35,346 nt of DNA from Betaproteobacteria bacterium (GTDB lineage: Bacteria; Pseudomonadota; Gammaproteobacteria; Burkholderiales; Burkholderiaceae_C): contig RGQD01000011.1 of NCBI GenBank assembly GCA_010030205.1, positions 1 to 35,346 of the forward strand, written 5' to 3'. Of the stretch, positions 16,410 through 26,591 are shown piece after piece. Numbering within the stretch: the stretch's first letter is position 1; each line of letters opens with the position of its first letter. Below the pieces are notes generated by a model. The model was not told the origin of the DNA. It did not search any database and saw nothing but the letters and a program-made list of their open reading frames with translations. Both the position numbers and the translations under genes were made by a program.

Positions 16410-16520
16410 GCTGCCCGCCTAGGCTTGGTGATGGGCAAGGACAACTACCCGCAGGTCTCCAAGCCGCAGAAGGCCGGGAACGATGCCACGGCGATGACAC
16501 GTGAGCTCAAAACTGCCGGG
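16410..16520 (+). pseudogene. Caspase-like (peptidase C14) N-terminal fragment
   Basis: A reading frame contains LGLVMGKDNYPQVSKPQKAG followed by NDATAMTRELKTAG. This resembles the first strand and helix of bacterial caspase-fold (metacaspase/orthocaspase) domains, which start with 'ALVIGNxxY', an 'AGNDAxAM' motif and 'LxxxGF'. Similarity ends after about 35 residues and the catalytic His and Cys are absent. I judge it a remnant. The recognition is by motif pattern only. Confidence 0.45.
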
Positions 16521-16630
16521 CGTACAACATCGGCGCCGACCTGCGTATCGCCGGTGCGGGTCAATGCCTCAGGCCGAGAAAATTAATCTGCATTTTGGTT
16601 GAGCTGTCTTAATATCCAAGGAGTCAAGTA

Positions 16631-16894
16631 ATGAGTACTAATTTGGTTAGCTCAAGAACGAATCATGAATACACCCAAGCTACGCCCAAAGCGCAGCAGG
16701 CTGCAGATGCAGCTACCTCAAAGAGCAACCAGCAAAGCCTTCGGTTAAAGATGGATATGCTCAACCGCCAGCATGATGCCCTGACACAAGAAGAGCGTCA
16801 AGTCAAAGAGCAGCTCAAAGATAACGAAACGAAAAGACTGGCTGTGAATAAACGATTGGATCGACCCGGCCAACTTGTAGATAAAATGGCTTAG
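16631..16894 (+). CDS. Small coiled-coil protein of unknown function
   Basis: The 87-residue protein has a strong ribosome site (AAGGAG at 16618-16623, 7 bp before ATG). It is hydrophilic and Gln/Lys/Glu-rich. Residues about 35-80 form a probable coiled coil (SLRLKMDMLNRQ... and QVKEQLKDNETKRL). There is no signal peptide or cysteine. The gene and its flanks are clearly AT-richer than the rest of the window, which suggests recent transfer. A weak GC hairpin follows the stop (16894-16905). I do not recognise the family. Confidence 0.6.
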   Translation: MSTNLVSSRTNHEYTQATPKAQQAADAATSKSNQQSLRLKMDMLNRQHDALTQEERQVKEQLKDNETKRLAVNKRLDRPGQLVDKMA

Positions 16895-16925
16895 CGGGGC
16901 TCCGCCTTAATCCAACAGCAAGCAT

Positions 16926-16940
16926 TTACTTCTGAAGTAA
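16926..16940. repeat. 15-bp near-perfect palindrome in an intergenic gap
   Basis: TTACTTC-T-GAAGTAA is a 7-bp inverted repeat around one base. A second hairpin, CTGCTGG (17114-17120) with CCAGCAG (17129-17135), lies further on. The gap 16895-17286 otherwise holds no gene I can support. Confidence 0.55.
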
Positions 16941-17286
16941 GTGGTTGATGCTAAACCGAGTTATTTTAAGTTCGTCTATAAAATGCGGTAATAAAATGCA
17001 GAAATTAGCGCATTTGTATGGACGAGGCTTGGGTCTGGTCGCGTGATTCATCAATCGCTTCGATGATGGATGTCGGGCGTGCTGTCTCGGATCGCGTGCG
17101 CCCGCCCACCCACCTGCTGGCGGGCCGCCCAGCAGCCCCAAATACCTGCGGTGTGAACTTGCGCTGAATAGTGTGCCTTCAGGTCGAAGCCAGCGAATTG
17201 ATGATCGCGCTTCGAGAATGCTTCGCGCTTACAGACCGATCAGCGCCTGATCTGTTCATCCAGCAGGCTGCGCGGTGCGTGCGGCC

Positions 17287-17427
17287 TCATTTCCAGGGGC
17301 ACTGGAAGCGCCGGTCTATGCCGGCTGCGTAGTCGTGGTAAGTCATGCCTTCGCAGACCACCTGGTCGACAAAGGCCGCTGCGCACAGCGCTGCCAGCAG
17401 CAGCCACAACAGCATCCGGCGTGACAT
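17287..17427 (-). CDS. Small secreted or membrane-anchored peptide next to ycaO
   Basis: A 46-codon gene on the reverse strand starts at ATG 17427 with AGGAAGG about 8 bp upstream and ends at TGA 17287-17289. The first 20 residues are a clear signal peptide or membrane anchor (MSRRMLLWLLLAALCAAAF). The remaining part has two cysteines (VVCEGMTYHDY and a final FQCPWK) that could form a disulfide in the periplasm. It begins 30 bp after the ycaO stop on the same strand, so it is probably co-transcribed. I do not recognise the family. The strong ribosome site and the compact signal peptide argue that it is real. Confidence 0.65.
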   Translation of the reverse strand: MSRRMLLWLLLAALCAAAFVDQVVCEGMTYHDYAAGIDRRFQCPWK

Positions 17428-17457
17428 CGTGCATCCTTCCTGATGGCTTTGACTGGC

Positions 17458-19173
17458 TCAGGCTGCGAACAGCTTGTCGTAGGCGGCCAGCAAGGTTTGG
17501 TGCATCGCGCTGCCCTCCATGTCAGGGCCCAGCCTGACCAGGCCGAAAAAGCGTTCGCTGCGGTCCAGCAAGGCGCGGGCTTGTCGGCAAGTGGCTTGGC
17601 CGTACAAAAGCTCGAGCGGGCGCAGAAAATCGGCGCTGTGTTCTAGCTTGATCATGCTGTCGATGCATCGGTAGACCAGCCGACGGTCGGCGCTCAGGTC
17701 GTTGAAATGGTGTATCCAATCGCAACCCTCCAGGATCGCCGCTTCGTCACCAGTGGCGAGCGCGAGCAAGGTCTTGAGCTCGCCGATGCGCAGCTGTTTC
17801 CAGGGCGTTCCCACCGGTGTGGCCAGGCCCAGAATCTCCCACAGCGGGCGCTCGTCGCTGAGGTTCATGGTCTGCAGGTCTTCCAGCAGCTCGGCGCATT
17901 CGTCTTCGCTGAGCTCGTCGAGCCTGACCAAGGCCGGGCGTATCTGGTTGCCGATGCTGTTGTTCTCCCACTCCAGATCGCCGACCGGGTAAATCTCGGA
18001 CATGCCCGGCACCAGGATGCGACAGCTGTAAGCCCCTTGCTCGGCGAAATCGGCGATGTAGATCTCGTGGCCTTCAGCGTGCACCGCATCGCAAAGCCAG
18101 GCGTAGTCTTGCGCTGTGCTGCTGCTGAAGTTCCAGTCGACGAACGGGAAATCGGCTTGGTCGCCGAGAAAATCCCAGCTGATCACGCCGCTCGAATCGA
18201 CGAAGTGGATCTCCAGGTTGGCCACCGCGTTGATCTCGTCCATGTCGAAACCTGGCGCCGGAAACCCCTCGAGCGTTGAGAGCGCGCGGCCCTGCAGCAG
18301 CTCGGTCAGCGCGCGCTCGAGTGCGATCTCCAAGCGCGGATGGGCGCCGAAGCTGGCGAAAATGCCTTGGTCCTTGGGATGCAGCAAGCTCACGTTCATC
18401 ACCGGGTAGCGCCCGCCCAGCGAGGCGTCACGCACGACGATGCCAAAGCCTGCGGCGCGCAGCCCGGCAATGCCGGCGGCGATGCCGGGAAAGCGCGCGA
18501 TCACGGCCTCGGGTACCTCGGGCAGGCACAGGCCTTCGCTGATGATGCGGTACTTGATGTGGCGCTCAAAGATCTCCGACAAGGCCTGGCTGCGCGCCTC
18601 CATCAAGGTATTGCCCGCCGCCATGCCGTTGCTGACGTAGAGGTTGCCGATGATGTTGACGGGGATCCAGGCCTGTGCGCCGTCGCTCAAGCGGGTGTAG
18701 GGCAGGGCGCAGATGCCGCGCTCTACATGGCCTGAATTGAGGTCGACCAGCACCTCGGCGTCGATTTCGCCGTCCGGGTTGTAGAAAGCGTGCAGCGCCG
18801 GGTTCAGCATTTCAGCGGGCCAACTGCCGTCCGCGCTGGGCGGGAACCAGCGCTCTTGCGGGTAATGCACGAAAGCCCGGTTGGCGCGGGTCTGGCCGAG
18901 GTGGAAATGGGTCCAGAAGTAATGCGTGCCGAGGCGCTCGAAGAATTCACCCAGCGCGCTGGCACGGGCTGCCAACTCGGTCGCACCCTTGCCATTGGCA
19001 AACAGCATCGGGCAGTCCCGGTCTTTGACATGGACCGACCAGATGCTGTCGATCTCGTGCAGCCAGGACGACTCGTCTAGCGTGAACCCGCGCGCCGCGA
19101 GTTTGGCTTGCATCGTGCGGATGGTCGATTCGAGCGAGGCGTCTTTGCCGGCGATGAAGCTTTCGGTGTGCAT
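17458..19173 (-). CDS. ycaO: YcaO, ribosomal protein S12 methylthiotransferase accessory factor
   Basis: The 571-residue protein matches the E. coli YcaO type (about 586 residues), which is linked to beta-methylthiolation of ribosomal protein S12 by RimO. Other YcaO proteins activate peptide backbones with ATP to make thiazolines, oxazolines or thioamides in natural products. The N-terminal YcaO domain (residues about 40-400) contains GATELAARASALGEFFER and ALSEIFERHIKYRI, the glutamate-rich ATP/Mg sites of the family. The C-terminal part (about 410-571) is helical, TPR-like. The start at ATG 19173 (MHTESFIAG) matches the family; a longer version adds only 16 proline-rich residues. A 46-residue secreted peptide gene follows. 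Confidence 0.92.
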   Translation of the reverse strand: MHTESFIAGKDASLESTIRTMQAKLAARGFTLDESSWLHEIDSIWSVHVKDRDCPMLFANGKGATELAARASALGEFFERLGTHYFWTHFHLGQTRANRAFVHYPQERWFPPSADGSWPAEMLNPALHAFYNPDGEIDAEVLVDLNSGHVERGICALPYTRLSDGAQAWIPVNIIGNLYVSNGMAAGNTLMEARSQALSEIFERHIKYRIISEGLCLPEVPEAVIARFPGIAAGIAGLRAAGFGIVVRDASLGGRYPVMNVSLLHPKDQGIFASFGAHPRLEIALERALTELLQGRALSTLEGFPAPGFDMDEINAVANLEIHFVDSSGVISWDFLGDQADFPFVDWNFSSSTAQDYAWLCDAVHAEGHEIYIADFAEQGAYSCRILVPGMSEIYPVGDLEWENNSIGNQIRPALVRLDELSEDECAELLEDLQTMNLSDERPLWEILGLATPVGTPWKQLRIGELKTLLALATGDEAAILEGCDWIHHFNDLSADRRLVYRCIDSMIKLEHSADFLRPLELLYGQATCRQARALLDRSERFFGLVRLGPDMEGSAMHQTLLAAYDKLFAA

Positions 19174-19278
19174 GGGGCGCGATTCAGGACAGGGGCATGG
19201 GGCGACGCGGCGCCCTGGCACACAGGCGGCCCGACGGGCGAACCCGAGATGATCGCATTGGCCCGTGTCGACGCGAGA

Positions 19279-20442
19279 TCAATACGACTTTGGCATGCCC
19301 AGCACCTTCTCGGCGATGTAGCACAGGATCAGCTGCGGGCTGACCGGCGCCAGCCGCGGGATCCAGGATTCGCGCAGGTAGCGCTCGACGTGGTATTCCC
19401 GGGCATAGCCCATGCCGCCATGGGTGATCACCGCGTTTTCGCAAGCCCGAAAACCGGCTTCGGCGCCCAGGAACTTGGCGGCATTGGCCTCGGCCGCGCA
19501 GGGCAGCCCGGCGTCATAGAGCGCCGCAGCCTTGTGCACCATCAGGTGCGCGGCTTCGAGCTCCATCCAGTTGCGCGCCAGCGGGTGTGCGATGGCCTGG
19601 TTCTGGCCGATCGGCCGGCCAAACACCACCCGCTCGCGGGCATATTGCGTGGCCCGGCGCAGCGCCGCCCGGCCCAGGCCGATGGCTTCGGCGCCGATCA
19701 GGATGCGCTCGGGGTTCATGCCGTGCAGAATGTATTTGAAGCCCTGGCCTTCCTCGCCGATGCGGTCTTCCACCGGGATGCGCAGGCCGTCGATGAAGAG
19801 CTGGTTGCTGTCGACCGCTTTGCGGCCCATCTTGGCGATCTCGTGCACCTCGATCCTGCTGCGGTCGAAAGCGGTGTAGAACAGGCTCAGGCCTTCGCTG
19901 CCGTGGCATTGGTCCTCAGGCGTTGTGCGTGCGAGCAGCAGCATGCGGTTGGCCACCTGGGCGGTCGAGATCCACAGCTTCTGGCCGGTCACCAGGTAGT
20001 GGTCGCCATGACGCACTGCGCGCGTTTTCAGCCCCAGGGTGTTCAGGCCGCTGTCGGGCTCGGTGACCGCGAAACAGGATTTGTCGATGCCTTGGATCAG
20101 CGGCGGCAGCCAGCGCTGCTTTTGCTCCTCGGTGCCGAAGACCACCGCGGGCTGCAGGCCGAAGATGTTCATGTGCACGGCAGATGCGCCCGACAGCCCA
20201 GCGCCGGACGCTGCGATGGTGTGCATCATCAGCGCGGCCTCGACAATACCCAGCCCGGAGCCGCCGTAGGCCTGGGGCATCGCGATGCCCAGCCAGCCGG
20301 CTGTCGCCAGTGCTTGGTGGAATTCGGCGGGATAACCGCCTTCGGTGTCGCGCTTGAGCCAGTAATCGGCGTCAAAAGGTTGGCAAAGGCGCTCGATCGC
20401 GTCCACGATCTGCTGCTGTTCGTCGTTGAGGGCAAAGTCCAT
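19279..20442 (-). CDS. Acyl-CoA dehydrogenase
   Basis: The 387-residue FAD enzyme introduces the alpha-beta double bond in an acyl-CoA and passes electrons to ETF. The three-domain family layout is clear: a helical N-domain, the FAD/substrate loop CFAVTEPDSGLNTLGLKT (about 137-154), KLWISTAQVANRML, and the C-terminal FGRPIGQNQAIAH and ITHGGMGYAREYHVERYLRE near residue 355. The start at ATG 20442 (MDFALNDEQQ) fits the family. The gene is divergent from an acyl-CoA ligase at 20579, so both probably share a 136-bp control region and act on the same acid. The acyl chain cannot be read from sequence. Confidence 0.93.
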   Translation of the reverse strand: MDFALNDEQQQIVDAIERLCQPFDADYWLKRDTEGGYPAEFHQALATAGWLGIAMPQAYGGSGLGIVEAALMMHTIAASGAGLSGASAVHMNIFGLQPAVVFGTEEQKQRWLPPLIQGIDKSCFAVTEPDSGLNTLGLKTRAVRHGDHYLVTGQKLWISTAQVANRMLLLARTTPEDQCHGSEGLSLFYTAFDRSRIEVHEIAKMGRKAVDSNQLFIDGLRIPVEDRIGEEGQGFKYILHGMNPERILIGAEAIGLGRAALRRATQYARERVVFGRPIGQNQAIAHPLARNWMELEAAHLMVHKAAALYDAGLPCAAEANAAKFLGAEAGFRACENAVITHGGMGYAREYHVERYLRESWIPRLAPVSPQLILCYIAEKVLGMPKSY

Positions 20443-20578
20443 GAGGTTTCCTTGGCGCGGGTGGCGCGGTCGATCGGCAGCGTAGCTTGTGGCCTGTCGC
20501 AAGGCTGACACCCAAGCGACGGAAAGCCCGCTGTGTTTTCACGCATCATGCGGCTCCCCAGCACCGGAGACCCGCGCG

Positions 20579-22201
20579 ATGAAGACCACGATGATGGACC
20601 AGCCTCTGTCGATCAACCACTTTCTCGACCGTGCCGGCACGCTGTTCAAGCACAACGAAATCGTCTCACGCCTGCCAGACAAGAGCCTGGTCCGCCACAG
20701 CTACGGCCAGTGGCACCGGCGCACGCTGTCGCTGGCCTCGGCCTTGCAGCGCGCCGGCCTGCAAAAAGGCGACCGCGTGGCCACGCTGTGCTGGAACCAC
20801 CACATGCACCTCGAGGCCTATTTCGGCATCCCGGCCGCCGGCGGGGTGATGCACACGCTCAACCTGCGGCTGTCGGCCGAGGAACTCGGCTGGATCGCCT
20901 CGGACGCCAAAGACCGCATCCTGATCGTCGACGACGTGCTGCTGCCGCTGTACCAACAGATGGCGCCGCTGCATGGTTTTGAGCGGGTGATCGTGTTCCC
21001 GTTCTCGGGTGCCCCGGTGCCGGCAGAGTTCACCAGCTACGAGGCCTTCATCGCCGAGGGCGACGCCGACGGCTTCACCCCAGCGCCGCATGTCGAAGAC
21101 GACGCGATCGCGATCTGCTACACCTCGGGCACCACTGGCCGGCCCAAGGGCGTGGCTTACTCGCACCGTTCGACCGTGCTGCACACGCTGGTCGGCTGCC
21201 TGGGCGACCACTGGGGTTTGCGCGGCATCGACGTGGTGATGCCGGTCACGCCGATGTTCCATGCCAACAGCTGGGGCATGCCTTACGGCGCAGTGATGAT
21301 GGGCGCCAAGCTGGTGTTCCCGGGGCCGCACCTGCACGCCGACGACTTGCTAGATTTGATGCAGCTCGAACCGCCAACGCTGTCGCTGGGCGTGCCGACG
21401 ATCTGGATGAGCCTGATCCAGACCTACGAGCGTTCGCTGACCGACAGCCCGGGCCGCTGGAAGCTGCCTGCTGGCATGCGATCGCTGGTCGGTGGGGCAG
21501 CGGTGCCCGAGTCGCTGATACGCGCTTTCGATGCGCACGGCATCTGGATCATGCAGGGCTGGGGCATGACCGAGACCTCGCCGATCGCCACCATCAGCTA
21601 TGCCCGCGCCGAGTTGAAGGACGCGAGCGCCGACGAGCGCTACCGCCGCGCCGCGATGGCCGGCGTGATCGCGCCGCTGGTCGAACTGCGCCTGAAGACC
21701 GAAGACGGCCTGATCGCGCCTTGGGACGGCCAGACCATGGGCGAGGTCCAGGTGCGCGGGCCGTTCATCACCGGCAGCTACCACGAGGTCGCGGTCACCG
21801 AGGATAAATTCACGGCCGACGGCTGGCTGCGCACCGGCGACGTCGCCACGCTCGACGACCTGGGTTTTCTGCGCATCACCGACCGCACCAAGGACTTGAT
21901 CAAGAGCGGCGGCGAATGGATCAGTAGCGTCGACGTCGAGAACGCGCTGATGGCCCATCCGGCGGTGGCCGAGGCCGCGGTGATCGCGATCCCCGACGAG
22001 AAGTGGAGCGAGCGGCCGCTGGCCTGCGTCGTCTTCAAGCCAGGGCAGAATGCGCTAGCCGAAGCGCTCAACGCGCACCTGATCTCGCACGGTTTTGCCA
22101 AGTGGCAGTGCCCCGAGCGCTACGAGGTGATCGCGGCCGTGCCGCGCACCTCGACCGGCAAGTTCTGGAAATTGAAGCTGCGCGAGATGTTCCCGCGCTA
22201 A
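20579..22201 (+). CDS. AMP-binding fatty-acid/3-methylthiopropionate-type acyl-CoA ligase
   Basis: The 540-residue ligase activates a carboxylic acid as acyl-AMP and then forms the CoA thioester. The motifs are complete: P-loop-like YTSGTTGRPKG (about residue 181), the A5 motif GWGMTETSP (about 325), GWLRTGDVATLDD, the hinge ITDRTKDLIKSGGEWIS (about 435-451) and the catalytic lysine near the end (TSTGKFWKLKLR). The length and the 'DRxKDLIKSGGEWIS' form place it with medium/long-chain ligases, the group that includes DmdB. The start is ATG 20579, with GGAGA at 20566-20570. It is divergent from an acyl-CoA dehydrogenase and followed by parC after 54 bp. Confidence 0.92.
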   Translation: MKTTMMDQPLSINHFLDRAGTLFKHNEIVSRLPDKSLVRHSYGQWHRRTLSLASALQRAGLQKGDRVATLCWNHHMHLEAYFGIPAAGGVMHTLNLRLSAEELGWIASDAKDRILIVDDVLLPLYQQMAPLHGFERVIVFPFSGAPVPAEFTSYEAFIAEGDADGFTPAPHVEDDAIAICYTSGTTGRPKGVAYSHRSTVLHTLVGCLGDHWGLRGIDVVMPVTPMFHANSWGMPYGAVMMGAKLVFPGPHLHADDLLDLMQLEPPTLSLGVPTIWMSLIQTYERSLTDSPGRWKLPAGMRSLVGGAAVPESLIRAFDAHGIWIMQGWGMTETSPIATISYARAELKDASADERYRRAAMAGVIAPLVELRLKTEDGLIAPWDGQTMGEVQVRGPFITGSYHEVAVTEDKFTADGWLRTGDVATLDDLGFLRITDRTKDLIKSGGEWISSVDVENALMAHPAVAEAAVIAIPDEKWSERPLACVVFKPGQNALAEALNAHLISHGFAKWQCPERYEVIAAVPRTSTGKFWKLKLREMFPR

Positions 22202-22255
22202 CCCTTGCGCTGGCGGCGACACCCTCGGGGCGCTGCCCTGACCCTGATCGCCTGA

Positions 22256-24589
<2,334 letters not shown>

Positions 24590-24752
24590 AGGCGGGCATA
24601 CCTGTTTTTCCAATCACCAGGTTCGGGTTGCCCCGCAGAGGCGCAAGGCAGTGCGCAGCGTAGACTAGGGGTGTGTCATGGAATGCCCCGCACGGGTTGC
24701 CAAGATCGGCCCGCCGTGCCTATGGGCGCTCCAAACCAGGAGATCACCGCCC

Positions 24753-26591
24753 GTGCGCCCTACCGATGTGTCTGACCCGAACTATTTCCACAAGGTCGTC
24801 GATTGCCAATGGGCCTGTCCGGCCCATACTCCCGTCCCTGAATACATCAGGCTGATCGCGCAGGGTCGTTTTGACGACGCCTACATGGTCAACTGGGCCT
24901 CCAACGTCTTCCCCGGCGTGTTGGGCCGGACCTGCGACCGGCCCTGCGAACCGGCTTGCCGGCGCGGACGGGTCGAGGAAGAGAACGCCGCCAAGCCCGA
25001 GCCGGTGGCGATCTGCAGACTCAAGCGCGTTGCGGCCGATTTCAAGGGCGACGATGTGCGCGCGCGCATGCCGCGAGCCACCAGCAAGAACGGCAAGAAG
25101 GTGGTGTGCGTCGGTGCCGGCCCGGCCTCGCTGACGGTCGCCCGCGACCTGGCGACCCAGGGCTACGAGGTCACGGTGTTCGATAGCGAGAAGAAGGCTG
25201 GCGGCTTCATCCGCACCCAGATCCCGCGCTTTCGGTTGCCCGAGACCGTGATCGACGAGGAGTGCAACTACATCCTCGACCTCGGCGTCGATTTCCGCGC
25301 CGGCCAGCGCATCGAGTCGATGAACGCGCTGCTCGCCGAACCCTGGGACGCGGTGTTCATTGGCTGCGGTGCGCCGCGCGGTCGCGACCTCGACTTGCCA
25401 GGCCGGACCGAGGCCGCCGCGGCCATCCACATCGGCATTGACTGGCTCGCGTCGGTGTCGTTCCAGCATGTCACGAGCGTGAAGAAACGGGTGATCGTGC
25501 TCGGTGGCGGCAACACCGCGATGGACTGCTGCCGTTCGGCGCGGCGCCTGGGCGCTGACGACGTCAAGGTGATCGTGCGCTCGGGATTCGAAGAGATGAA
25601 GGCCTCGCCCTGGGAGAAAGAAGACGCCCAGCACGAAGGCATCCCGATCATCAATTTCCACGTGCCCAAGTCCTTTGTGCACGAAGGCGGCAAGCTCGTG
25701 GGCATGCGCTTCGAGGTGGTCAGCGCGGTCTACGACGCCAAAGGCAAACGCAGCCTGGTGCCCACCGGTGGCCCGGATGTCGAATTCGGCTGTGACGAGG
25801 TGTTGATCGCGGTCGGCCAAGAGAACAGCTTCCCCTGGATCGAGCGCGACTGCGGCGTGGACTTCGACAGCTGGGGCCTGCCGGTTCTCGACGAAAAGAC
25901 TTTCCAGTCCAGCGTGCCCAAGCTGTTCTTCGGTGGCGACGCGGCTTTCGGCCCGAAGAACATCATCACCGCGGTGGCCCATGGCCATGAGGCGGCGGTG
26001 TCGATCGACCGCTTTCTGCACAACGAGCCGGTCACCCAGCGCCCGCCGCCGCACCTCAACCTGCTGTCCCAGAAGATGGGCATCCATGAGTGGAGTTATC
26101 ACAACTCGGTGTCCGACGACCAGCGCTTCAAAGTGCCATGGGCCAATGCCGAGAAAGCGCTGTCCAGCATCAAGGTCGAGGTCGAGCTCGGCTTCGATCT
26201 GGCCACCGCTTTCAAGGAAGCCGAGCGCTGCCTGAACTGCGACGTGCAGACGGTGTTCCTCGACAAGCAGTGCATCGAGTGCGACGCCTGCGTCGACATC
26301 TGCCCGATGGACTGCATCAGCTTCACCGACAACGGCGAAGAAGCCGATCTGCGCACCCGGCTGAGCGCGCCGGCGAACAACGCCGAGCAAGACCTCTATG
26401 TCAGCGGGCCGCTCAAGACCTTGCGTGTGATGGTCAAGGACGAAGACCTCTGCCTGCACTGCGGCTTGTGCGCCGAGCGTTGCCCGACCGGGGCCTGGGA
26501 CATGCAGAAGTTTCTGCTCCAGACCACCCAGGCCGGCTCGGCCTGCCGCGACAGCAAGCCCAGCGCCAAACGAGTGGAGACGGCCGCATGA
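24753..26591 (+). CDS. GltD-like NADPH:ferredoxin oxidoreductase subunit of 2-oxoacid oxidoreductase
   Basis: The 612-residue flavoprotein resembles glutamate synthase small subunit (GltD) with an added C-terminal ferredoxin domain. The N-terminal Fe-S region has C18, C22 and the CDRPCEPAC group (C61, C65, C69). FAD binding is at GAGPAS (121-126), and NAD(P)H binding at VIVLGGGNTAMDC (about 250). The C-terminal part binds two 4Fe-4S clusters: CIECDACVDICPMDC and CLHCGLCAERCPTG. The GTG start at 24753 is chosen because AGGAGA sits at 24738-24743. ATG 24678 would add 25 residues without similarity. The gene overlaps korA by 4 bp. A comparable upstream gene accompanies korAB in Thauera aromatica (known); coupling ferredoxin to NADP(H) is the likely job. 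Confidence 0.88.
   Translation: MRPTDVSDPNYFHKVVDCQWACPAHTPVPEYIRLIAQGRFDDAYMVNWASNVFPGVLGRTCDRPCEPACRRGRVEEENAAKPEPVAICRLKRVAADFKGDDVRARMPRATSKNGKKVVCVGAGPASLTVARDLATQGYEVTVFDSEKKAGGFIRTQIPRFRLPETVIDEECNYILDLGVDFRAGQRIESMNALLAEPWDAVFIGCGAPRGRDLDLPGRTEAAAAIHIGIDWLASVSFQHVTSVKKRVIVLGGGNTAMDCCRSARRLGADDVKVIVRSGFEEMKASPWEKEDAQHEGIPIINFHVPKSFVHEGGKLVGMRFEVVSAVYDAKGKRSLVPTGGPDVEFGCDEVLIAVGQENSFPWIERDCGVDFDSWGLPVLDEKTFQSSVPKLFFGGDAAFGPKNIITAVAHGHEAAVSIDRFLHNEPVTQRPPPHLNLLSQKMGIHEWSYHNSVSDDQRFKVPWANAEKALSSIKVEVELGFDLATAFKEAERCLNCDVQTVFLDKQCIECDACVDICPMDCISFTDNGEEADLRTRLSAPANNAEQDLYVSGPLKTLRVMVKDEDLCLHCGLCAERCPTGAWDMQKFLLQTTQAGSACRDSKPSAKRVETAA

Noticed and set aside
16926-17141. Reverse-strand frame of 71 codons
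   Set aside because: No ribosome site and low-complexity Pro/Gly/Arg content; it crosses the palindrome and looks like chance.
17240-17434. 64-codon reverse-strand frame over the small secreted peptide
   Set aside because: It is in a different frame from the 46-codon gene, which has the ribosome site and signal peptide; the longer frame has only Arg/Pro-rich content.
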